Of a stretch of DNA of 64,000 bases, positions 59,701 to 64,000 are shown piece by piece. Each line of letters opens with the position of its first letter. The first letter of the stretch is position 1. The stretch spans positions 58,410 through 122,409 of the forward strand of contig WNNJ02002998.1 in NCBI GenBank assembly GCA_012934845.2, written 5' to 3'. The translations under genes were made by a program, and so were the position numbers. The DNA is from Pomphorhynchus laevis. Taxonomy: Eukaryota; Acanthocephala; Palaeacanthocephala; Echinorhynchida; Pomphorhynchidae. The notes under the pieces are model-generated. The model saw only the letters and a list, made by a program, of their open reading frames with translations. It was not told where the DNA came from and made no database searches.

Positions 59701-61013
59701 ACAAAGTTTGGAAACTGCTGCCGAGAATGATAATATCATTTTTCTAGGCTATTTTACTTAAATATATGAAAGGTTTTGACAAAACGTTTATTTTTCACAT
59801 GGTTTCGTCATATCAATGCATATATATTTTAATTTTAATAAGAGCTTGATATTACGAACTCAGCAACACGACAGGCACCACATCATTTTTATTGACAATG
59901 TTTCATATCCTTGTATTTTACTTTTGTTTCATCAGATTGTTCTCACTATTTAAAAAGATAATACAAGTTTCGCGTCTAGACACAAATTCAAAACAAATAT
60001 TCTCATAAACTGTTCATCTACATGAATGTCAAAAATAATATTTAAACACGTTAGCGAAAAATACTAAATATATATAAACATATATTACGATCATTCAAAT
60101 ATATTATAAATAGCAAGTAGTTATATTTTACAATTTTATAACTATATAATTAAGATATTAATCTAAATAATGATAGAGCAAGCAGCTAATTGTTAAACAT
60201 TAAACGTACCAGGTCGTCTACTTATATTGTATTTAGCAGCATTCACAGAAAAGGATGATTTAGAATGTATGTGTTTCTTGCGTCGTTTCTTGATTATCCT
60301 TAGGCTTTGATTAGATGAATTCGAGTGCGGGGAATTAGATCGTGATCGTAGCAGTGCGTGTTTACGGGCAGTAGATAAAGTGCCTTCTGCGAATGAACTT
60401 GAATTCTGTAGATAACTGGTGTCATTAATACTATTCTGGTAATCATTATAGCAGCATTCAACATCATCAACAGCCTTTAAGTGTTGAGCATTTAGGCGTT
60501 CGTCGCGCTTTTGAAACCGTACCTCATCCGAAGATGCATATGTGTCTCTTAAATCCTCGTTGGCAGATGTGTTTAAAGAAGATTCGACGTGCAAATACCT
60601 TTGCGTTCGTTCAATGTCAGCAGGATTCAACGGATAACAGTAATGGGTGTGCTTTGACTTGTAGAAAGACTTCCTCGGTCGAACTTGAGCTGCCTGCATA
60701 TACATATTTGTAAGGTGGCCTGGAGGATGAGAAACACCTAGTCCTCGCAGTTTACGACGAATATAACATTGCTGGCTATTGTAACGACCAACTGATATGC
60801 GTATCAAATCCTGCATCAGAATTTTAATCGTTCGCAAATCAGGACTATCGGTAGATAGCGGTTTCAAGGTTAAGTTTGCTTTATTTGACTGCGATCTCTT
60901 ATACCCTTTGGAAGAATATAATTTTGAGTTTTGCAGACTCTGACCGCTGGTGGCAGTGTATAGTGTAGAACTTGATATTTCATTTCGACTCAACAATGAC
61001 TTCAATCGTTGAC
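35168..61013 (-). CDS. KAT6: MYST-family histone acetyltransferase, KAT6-like (10 exons, 5' end outside window)
   Basis: Ten minus-strand exons listed below join in phase with GT-AG introns and encode 2053 residues to the stop. Counting from the first in-window codon: ~1-357 a basic/serine-rich lead; ~365-610 the MYST domain, with a C2HC finger (C400, C403, H416, C420), the autoacetylated-lysine site (DHKT, K464), the catalytic cysteine (SCIM, C506), the acetyl-CoA loop QxxGxG (514-519) and the general-base glutamate (PEKP, E540); then a ~1440-residue Ser/Asn/Gln/His-rich tail. MYST enzymes transfer acetyl from acetyl-CoA to histone lysines in the nucleus. The long tail favours KAT6 (MOZ/MORF, Enok) over KAT7, although [14 protein letters not shown] is KAT7-like. 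PHD fingers, expected for KAT6, would lie in unseen upstream exons. Confidence 0.85.
38928..39290 (+). pseudogene. Orphan fragment of an mGluR-like (class C GPCR) ligand-binding domain
   Basis: The open frame from about 38916 to the stop at 39285-39287 includes [20 protein letters not shown] and [17 protein letters not shown]. This follows the metabotropic glutamate receptor pattern F-x-R-x-VP-x-D-x2-QA-x2-M..W-T-Y-V..E-G-N-Y-G-E. The C-terminal half (after [10 protein letters not shown]) is weakly similar at best. No AG acceptor lies near the start of similarity (the sequence before it is free of AG back to 38884) and no signal peptide or membrane helices follow. It sits antisense inside a KAT6-like intron. 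It is either a decayed transposed exon or one exon of a gene whose others were not found. Confidence 0.5.
39475..40320 (-). mobile_element. Penelope-like element 3' fragment
   Basis: A minus-orientation terminal module at 39475-39575 (GGTCATCTGAAGAAACCGCT, then AACATGGATAGCAGCGGAGC) is followed by decayed RT sequence at 39660-40310 matching 52.8-53.5 kb (TGAATGCTCATTCAAAAATA, TTAAAAGTAGTTTTAATTGA, TTGGTTGATGGTTGAATTTT). No open frame remains. Confidence 0.65.
40560..40800 (+). pseudogene. Penelope-like element RT N-terminal fragment
   Basis: The plus frame at 40602-40805 encodes [20 protein letters not shown] and [20 protein letters not shown], nearly the same as the PLE copy at 54.0-54.1 kb. 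It lies head to head with the minus-strand fragment at 39.5-40.3 kb, so this is a rearranged PLE. Confidence 0.75.
40801..42851. other. Intronic DNA, nothing recognised
   Basis: Part of the 4.06-kb intron between exons i and j of the KAT6-like gene. Short plus frames at 41268-41498 and 41577-41765 have no recognisable domain and no splice context. Confidence 0.4.
42852..43099 (-). CDS. KAT6-like gene, exon i
   Basis: 248 bp after a 98-bp intron. The AATACAG acceptor gives Gly-Leu-Gln in phase; a nearer TTGTAG acceptor would give an immediate stop. It encodes [18 protein letters not shown] through KVPKQKAT, with no recognised domain. The ACG|GTAAAT donor is in phase 0. Confidence 0.82.
43198..43682 (-). 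CDS. KAT6-like gene, exon h (end of MYST, start of tail)
   Basis: 485 bp. It begins [17 protein letters not shown], the position of FVIIRREKLIQDHM in KAT6, and so closes the MYST domain. The rest is low-complexity (Ser/Thr/Asp/Asn-rich) followed by a basic patch ([17 protein letters not shown]). The acceptor was chosen at ATTTAG|ATTAG because only that phase is open. The donor is TTTG|GTAATT. Confidence 0.87.
44735..45345 (-). mobile_element. SINE-like 397-bp unit, dimer
   Basis: Two direct copies in minus orientation, with GGACGTCTGTATCGCG near 44847 and GGAAGTCTGTATTGCG near 45246, a period of about 399 bp. They show the same B-box-like, GAAAC and CTGATGA-type elements as the unit at 9.5 kb. 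More diverged than the copies at 61-62 kb. It lies in the 2.4-kb intron between exons g and h. Confidence 0.75.
46098..46182 (-). CDS. KAT6-like gene, exon g (MYST C-terminal helix-turn-helix part)
   Basis: 85 bp after a 63-bp intron. The first two bases complete Arg, then [20 protein letters not shown] and VITLCDD. It aligns with the [20 protein letters not shown] segment of KAT6. The donor AA|GTAAGT leaves two bases, which combine with the first base of exon h as Lys. Confidence 0.85.
46246..46389 (-). CDS. KAT6-like gene, exon f (general-base glutamate)
   Basis: 144 bp; the upstream intron is only 78 bp. It encodes [20 protein letters not shown] then [17 protein letters not shown]. The PEKPLS glutamate corresponds to the general base of yeast Esa1 (E338). 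LSQLG replaces the near-invariant LSDLG. The donor is TCAA|GTATAT; without it the frame would stop three codons later. Confidence 0.92.
46468..46561 (-). CDS. KAT6-like gene, exon e (catalytic cysteine and acetyl-CoA loop)
   Basis: 94 bp between TTTAG and A|GTAAGT. It encodes [20 protein letters not shown] then [11 protein letters not shown]. The SCIM cysteine and the Q-x-x-G-x-G acetyl-CoA-binding loop are kept. The basic residues usually at QRKGYGR/QRRGYGK are K, L and S here (QKLGYGS). It ends in phase 1, and the split codon with exon f makes Ser of DFSYLLS. Confidence 0.93.
47063..47112 (+). ncRNA. Hammerhead ribozyme motif, type I-like (copy 1)
   Basis: CTGATGA at 47071-47077, stem II GCTC-CGTAA-GAGC, GAAA at 47091-47094, then ACGCG. 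The 5' strand ACGGTA can pair with TACTGT downstream as stem I. Other copies have GTC at the cleavage position after ACGC; here it reads GAC, so this copy probably does not cleave. Confidence 0.75.
47529..47576 (+). ncRNA. Hammerhead ribozyme motif, decayed (copy 2)
   Basis: GAAACGCGTC and stem I/II strands are present, but the CTGATGA box reads CTGATAT. Stem II is GCTC..GAGC. Likely inactive. Confidence 0.65.
48298..48525 (-). CDS. KAT6-like gene, exon d (MYST core)
   Basis: 228 bp, 76 codons, TTTAG acceptor, AAG|GTAAAA donor. It includes [20 protein letters not shown] and [20 protein letters not shown], then GYFSK. These are hallmark MYST strands; LFLDHKT contains the lysine whose autoacetylation activates the family. 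The usual YYDVEPF is HSDVEPF here, a divergence in an otherwise invariant block. Confidence 0.95.
48526..49682. other. Intron c-d of the KAT6-like gene, nothing recognised
   Basis: 1157 bp of AT-rich intron. The remainder around 49.0-49.4 kb is less AT-rich but has no long frame or repeat match. Confidence 0.4.
49683..49865 (-). CDS. KAT6-like gene, exon c (MYST start and zinc finger)
   Basis: 183 bp, 61 codons, TTTAG acceptor, TAC|GTAAGT donor, phase 0 at both ends. It encodes [20 protein letters not shown] followed by [18 protein letters not shown]. This is the start of the MYST domain: TWYxSPYPxEY, then CEFC and H of the C2HC finger. The last cysteine is in exon d (KC). A longer open frame over the same bases in another phase (49513-49794) is a shadow. 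Confidence 0.93.
51059..51258 (+). repeat. Left arm of ~200-bp inverted repeat around a retrozyme-like array and PLE
   Basis: From CTAGCTAAGCATAAATG to GATTCCGAATTTAAA. It is matched inverted at 55060-55255, for example ATAGCCGTAATGCTGAAAAC, TGTGTGCTTGA and GATGAACAGTACATATTAAT. It lies in the b-c intron of the KAT6-like gene. Confidence 0.8.
51350..51424 (+). ncRNA. Hammerhead ribozyme motif, type III-like (array copy 1)
   Basis: TTGATGA at 51395-51401, GACTCAAAACTC as stem II region, GAAACAGC at 51413-51420. The 5' GTC strand is not recognisable in this first, partial unit. Confidence 0.55.
51658..51735 (+). ncRNA. Hammerhead ribozyme motif, type III-like (array copy 2)
   Basis: GTTGTC at 51659-51664 (stem III strand plus GTC), stem I hairpin TAG..GTACTGCAC / GTGCAGCAGGCCCCTA, CCGATAA in place of CTGATGA at 51707-51713, GAAA at 51726-51729, then TAGC. 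The core is damaged in the CTGATGA box. Confidence 0.65.
51972..52046 (+). ncRNA. Hammerhead ribozyme motif, type III-like (array copy 3)
   Basis: GCTGTC at 51973-51978, stem I hairpin TAGG..TGCTGCAC / GTGCAGCA..CCTA, CTAATGA at 52021-52027, CATACAGC at 52039-52046. Stem III (GCTGT with ACAGC) is perfect, but the CTGATGA and GAAA boxes are mutated. Confidence 0.65.
52722..53204 (-). pseudogene. PLE reverse transcriptase, palm and C-terminal part
   Basis: 160 codons. [12 protein letters not shown] carries the YIDD catalytic motif (equivalent to YXDD), followed by LYLDMN-type strands ([11 protein letters not shown]) and the C-terminal [20 protein letters not shown] .. FLWMDNK. No endonuclease follows the RT, supporting the permuted arrangement. 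Confidence 0.85.
53560..54756 (-). pseudogene. PLE reverse transcriptase, N-terminal and finger part
   Basis: 398 open codons, including [20 protein letters not shown] and [20 protein letters not shown]. The latter is the PLE-specific equivalent of PKIHK..RPI. The first ~110 residues overlap the end of the GIY-YIG frame at 29.56-30.55 kb almost identically, confirming the order endonuclease-RT in one element. It closes before the palm. Confidence 0.85.
55060..55255 (-). repeat. Right arm of ~200-bp inverted repeat
   Basis: Inverted counterpart of 51059-51258, ending TATGCTTAGCTAG. It lies 119 bp from KAT6-like exon b, in its downstream intron. Confidence 0.8.
55374..55642 (-). CDS. KAT6-like gene, exon b
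   Basis: 269 bp between acceptor CCTTAG and donor AAG|GTGTGT. It encodes [10 protein letters not shown].. and ends [19 protein letters not shown]. The last part corresponds in position and pattern to the segment just before the MYST domain of KAT6 (DMELFRDIQEQAL). It ends in phase 0 and continues directly into exon c across a 5.5-kb intron that holds a PLE and a hammerhead repeat array. Confidence 0.8.
56590..58260 (+). mobile_element. Tandem Penelope-like element ends, three terminal modules
   Basis: Three plus-oriented repeats. Each has an RT tail (ATGGATAATAAATAATATAC-type), a terminal module (at about 56750-56860, 57195-57325 and 57955-58080; boxes CATGTATTTGGCC, GCTATGTT, CGAAACCTGATAGCATAGCA, CTGATGACCTCTAATCC) and an ACGTAGACTCAGTTAGCTGA-like end box. 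No coding part of the element is kept. PLEs are known for tandem terminal repeats. It lies in the a-b intron. Confidence 0.75.
58261..59077. other. Intronic DNA, nothing recognised
   Basis: A small hairpin, ATTGTGTT..AACACAAT, lies near 58682-58713. No gene or known repeat was identified. Confidence 0.4.
59078..59720 (+). mobile_element. hAT DNA transposon relic, internally deleted
   Basis: The left end CAGCGGTTTACAAACTGGG and the reverse of the right end CAGCAGTTTCCAAACTTTG are hAT-type terminal inverted repeats. The flank CTCTAGAT before the left end fits the usual 8-bp hAT target, but the right flank no longer matches it. Only a transposase C-terminal piece remains inside (59222-59446). 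643 bp. Confidence 0.75.
59222..59446 (+). pseudogene. hAT transposase C-terminal fragment
   Basis: [20 protein letters not shown] followed by [18 protein letters not shown] matches the conserved C-terminal dimerisation end of ZBED-type hAT transposases (LLPFxTTYLCExGFSxLxxIKxKYRxRLxxE). The catalytic region is missing. Confidence 0.85.
60210..61013 (-). CDS. KAT6-like gene, exon a (first in window)
   Basis: 804 bp. The acceptor is TTCTAG just above 61013; the donor is CCTG|GTACGT at 60210/60209. It starts with the last two bases of a split codon, so an upstream exon ending in phase 1 must exist. An in-frame ATG at 61024-61026 lies in the intron side and is probably not used. The protein is Ser/Asn/Tyr-rich with a basic nuclear-localisation-like stretch ([13 protein letters not shown]) near its end. 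No PHD, winged-helix or other domain is recognised. The downstream junction, CCTG + GT, makes Gly and runs into WSDSEAS of exon b. Confidence 0.75.
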
Positions 61014-61269
61014 CTAGAACATACAATACATTACACTTTATATGGATTAATATATTACTACGCTATAAGCGACTATTATTTCTAAAGCATCACATTGCTA
61101 AATATGTGGTTAGCAATAATAATCTAAAATGATAAAGGTGCTTAACTTCCCCCCCCCCGAAAAATGACCTGATGCTTTTATTTATTGATAACACCAGATA
61201 AATTAAAGATTGCAATCGAAATAATGATGTTTTGTAAAATGCTGTGTTTATATAATTATTATCATAATT

Positions 61270-62289
61270 TTTCCGATTGTGGCACGATATTATCCTCACA
61301 GGTATTGATACTTTTTTGATACAGCAGAACGCTACTGATCAGTCTGGGTGGGTCTCATCAGCTGCTGACCCAGACCTACATTTCACGTTTCGACACTTAT
61401 TATCTGCTTTCTCCGTACACTGATGCTGATCGGATTTGAACTCAGGACGTCTGTATCGCGATTCAACGCTACATCCACTAGGCTGGCTGCTCCAGTGGTG
61501 TAGATATACATTTCTGTATATTACTTTCGGTAGGGGATCGTATTCTAACGATCTATTAGAAACCTACCCGATGTGTGTGATCCGCTAGCCGGATCACTGT
61601 TTTTCATGCTGCCACTTGCAATGAATGTTTTTAATTGTACTTGATTGCATCTGTGAGCTGAAATTTTTCCGATTGTGGCACGATATTATCCTCACAGGTA
61701 TTGATCCTTTTTTGATACAGCAGGACGCTACTGATCAGTCTGGGTGGGTCTCATCAGCTGCTGACCCAGACCTACATTTCACGTTTCGACCCTTATTATC
61801 TGCTTTCTCCGTACATTGATGCTGATCGGATTTGAACTCAGGACGTCTGTATCGCGATTCAACGCTACATCCACTAGGCTGGCTGCTCCAGTGGTGTAGA
61901 TATACATTTCTGTATATTACTTTCGGTAGGGGATCGTATTATAACGATCTATTAGAAACCTACACGATGTGTGTGATCCGCTAGCAGGATCACTGTTTTT
62001 CATGCTCCCACTTGTGGCAGCATGAAAAACAGTGATCCTGCAGCCAGCCTATTGGATGTAGCGTTGAATCGCGATACAGACGTCCTGAGTTCAAATCCGA
62101 TCAGCATCAATGTACGGAGAAAGCAGATAATAAGGGTCGAAACGTGAAATGTAGGTCTGGGTCAGCAGCTGATGAGACCCACCCAGACTGATCAGTAGCG
62201 TTCTGCTGTATCAAAAAAGATCAATACCTGTGAGGATAATATCGTGCCACAATCGGAAAAATTTCAGCTCACAGATGCAATCAAGTACA
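61270..62289. mobile_element. SINE-like 397-bp unit, inverted trimer inserted as one block
   Basis: Two direct minus-oriented copies (to about 62012) are followed head to head by a plus-oriented copy (62013-62289). The 12-bp sequence ATTATCATAATT flanks the whole block at 61258-61269 and 62290-62301, so the three units entered together. The copies are very alike. B-box-like GAGTTCAAATCCG lies at 62087-62099; GGGTC-GAAA at 62134-62142 and CTGATGA-GACCC at 62169-62180 form a possible stem. A stretch of the minus copies is open (61625-61819) but not a gene. Confidence 0.85.
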
Positions 62290-62824
62290 ATTATCATAAT
62301 TATTATATTAAACAAACAAGCACTGAAATGCTCAAATCATATTTTTATATTGTTGTCAATAAATTGTAATTATAAGGTGAATACGATAACACATTATTAC
62401 TATTACAACATTTAATTTATTTAATGATAACAAGAACATCAATTCATCTTTTCCGTAGAATGAACATGCCATGTTCATTTTACAAAACGCGCCATCTCCG
62501 AGCATTACAGCAGACAATGTCATTTGAACGATTTGCATTGACGCTAACATCCTCATTAAATGCAGTAATTGTACCGTCGATTAACTAGGTAACAGCAATG
62601 CGTTCAGGCACTTTATGTGGGCAAACGTTTTTGTTGCAACTGCAGTCATAAAAACATTACTTAGAAAACTATTACATTTTAGTAAATACTTTAACATTCT
62701 TTGACCCTTTTTAATTTTCATGATAACTGAAAGTCAAGCAATATGATCATAACTAATCCTAGTAAGTGAAGATATAAATACGCAGATTTGCAACAACATC
62801 CAATTCCGTCATATATATCATTAT

Positions 62825-63240
62825 ATTTTTTCTCTTGAGGAGGCAAAAAACACTAGGCAGTATCCTATATATCCTCATCAGACCAAAATATATAACCGAA
62901 TTATTCTCACAATATTCAAAGTCGCTACGTATGCCCAGTCATTCTATGTGTGACGACAAACATCAACAACGGCAGACGCGTTTCGCTCTTACATAGCTCA
63001 TCAGTACCATGACTTCAATAATCATCCATAGGCATCTTAGCACACGCTTTAACAGTGTTTAAAGCTCAAAAAGCAGAACTATCCTCAATCTGAATCATCA
63101 GAGGGAATTTAGCATAAGCTATGTGCATGGCAGTGCGTATTGCAATTTAACCATTCATCAGGCACTAAATTCCTTTATATAGAAATGCTGTTTAACATGG
63201 ACACTCTCAAGTGTGCAAATATATAAAATATAGAACAACA
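62825..63240 (-). repeat. 465-bp hammerhead repeat, minus copy
   Basis: Inverted relative to the copy that starts at 63262. It carries the same ordered blocks as 46976-47440, including GGAATTTAGTGCCTGATGAA, ATGATTCAGATTGAGGATAG and the hammerhead. It ends near GGAGGCAAAAAACACTAGGC. Confidence 0.85.
62965..63014 (-). ncRNA. Hammerhead ribozyme motif, type I-like, intact core
   Basis: On the minus strand: CATGGTA, CTGATGA (62998-63004), stem II GCT..AGC, GAAA (62981-62984), ACGCGTC with the GTC triplet at 62975-62977, then TGCCGTTG. Stem I pairs ATGGTA with TGCCGT (two wobbles). Stem III is minimal (AC/GU with a two-base loop), as in some known animal hammerheads. All conserved core bases are present, so this copy could cleave, perhaps better as a dimer. 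Confidence 0.8.
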
Positions 63241-63261
63241 AATTATATTGTAATTAACAAA

Positions 63262-63735
63262 TTATGGTGTAACAACAAATTATATTTTATATATATGTAC
63301 ACTTTAAAGTGTCCCTTTAATCAGCATTTCTTTTAAAAGGAATTTAGTGCCTGATGCATGATTAAACTGCAATACGCACTGCTACGCACAGAGCTAATGC
63401 TAAATTCCCTTTGATGATTAATATTAAGGGCATTTCTGCTTTTCGAGATTTAACCACTGTTTAAGCGTGTGTTAAGATGCCTATGGATGATTATTGAAGT
63501 CACGGTATTGATAAGCTCTGTAAGAGCGAAACGCGTCTACCGTTGTTGAAGTTTGTCGTCACACATAAGATGACTGGGCATACATAGCGACTTTGAATAT
63601 TGCGAGAATATTTCAGTTCTATATCTTGGCCTGATGAGGATATATAGAATGTTGTCTGGTGTTTATGCCTCCTTGTGGGAAAAACATGGTGATTTATTTA
63701 TAAGTACACCATTTGATGTTCCAGGACAGGTATAT
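63262..63735 (+). repeat. 465-bp hammerhead repeat, plus copy
   Basis: Plus-oriented copy from about TATATGTACACTTTAAAGTG to CAGGACAGGT. It contains a hammerhead at 63500-63548 whose CTGATGA box is TTGATAA; GAAA, GCGTC and stem I (CACGGTA with TACCGT) are kept. Confidence 0.85.
63500..63548 (+). ncRNA. Hammerhead ribozyme motif, decayed core
   Basis: Stem I CACGGTA/TACCGTTG, stem II GCTC..GAGC and GAAACGCGTC are all present, but the box at 63508-63514 is TTGATAA, with two core changes. Probably inactive, yet it shows the best stem I pairing of the family. Confidence 0.7.
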
Positions 63736-63745
63736 ATAATGTTAC

Positions 63746-64000
63746 ACTGCCATTGAACACCCAATGGTGTACTTATAAATAAATCACTATGTTTTCCTCA
63801 TGAAGAGGCATAAACACCAGACAGCATTCTATATATCATCATCTGACCATGATATAGAACCAAAAATATTCTCGCAATATTCAAAGTCGCTACGTATGCC
63901 CAGTCATCCTATGTGTGACGACAAACTTTAACAACGGCAGACGCATTTCACTCTAACGGAGCTCATCAGTACTGTGACTTCAATAATCATCCATAGGCAC
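63746..64000 (-). repeat. 465-bp hammerhead repeat, minus copy, cut by window end
   Basis: Inverted copy following the plus copy after about ten bases. Its TACACCATTGGGTGTT-type end faces the plus copy's end, forming a palindromic junction around 63740. The hammerhead lies at about 63930-63975. Confidence 0.85.
63930..63975 (-). ncRNA. Hammerhead ribozyme motif, near-complete
   Basis: On the minus strand: CTGATGA, stem II GCTC..GAGT (one wobble), GAAA, then TGCGTC with a GTC triplet, and TGCCGT as the stem I partner of ACAGTA (one mismatch). Core boxes are intact, stems slightly weakened. Confidence 0.7.

Overview
This is an AT-rich animal genomic window. One large, intron-rich gene lies on the minus strand. 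Around it and inside its introns is dense repeat: Penelope-like elements (PLEs), I-like and CR1/L2-like LINEs, a hAT relic, SINE-like dimers, foldback elements and several tandem families with hammerhead-ribozyme cores. GT-AG introns, the conserved MYST acetyltransferase, a glutamate-receptor-like fragment and N-terminal GIY-YIG PLEs point to an invertebrate metazoan. The divergent MYST domain and the repeat types would suit a flatworm or another lophotrochozoan, but the species cannot be fixed from this sequence.

Layout. 0-7.2 kb: a Ty3/Gypsy-like fossil, PLE fragments on the plus strand and otherwise unassigned AT-rich DNA. 7.2-16.2 kb: two minus-strand copies of one I-like LINE lying head to tail. 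The left copy is interrupted by a CR1/L2-like LINE 3' end and by a SINE-like dimer. 16.6-18.0 kb: PLE ends and small repeats. 18.87-19.53 kb: a nearly identical 380-bp tandem repeat. 24.36-24.92 kb: three adjacent foldbacks. 26.1-31.45 kb: a composite locus, a permuted (Naiad-type) PLE bracketed by ~380-bp inverted repeats and then by a shorter direct repeat. 31.5-35.1 kb: no gene seen.

35.17-61.01 kb (minus): ten exons, all joining in phase, encode at least 2053 residues of a MYST-family (KAT6-like) histone acetyltransferase. Its 5' exons lie beyond the window, which also cuts off any PHD fingers. Its introns hold a plus-strand mGluR-like fragment (38.9 kb), SINE-like dimers (44.7 kb), a 465-bp tandem repeat with type I hammerhead cores (47 kb), a ~313-bp tandem repeat with type III hammerhead cores (51.3-52.1 kb), a PLE (52.3-54.8 kb), tandem PLE ends (56.6-58.3 kb) and a hAT relic (59.1 kb).

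61.2-64.0 kb: an inverted trimer of the SINE-like unit, inserted as one block between 12-bp direct repeats, then inverted copies of the 465-bp hammerhead repeat. One of these, on the minus strand at 62.97-63.01 kb, has an intact catalytic core.

The most interesting theme is that short tandem or dimeric repeats carrying self-cleaving-ribozyme signatures sit beside PLEs able to supply reverse transcriptase. At two loci the block appears to have been inserted whole. This resembles animal retrozymes, with several unrelated-looking families in 64 kb.
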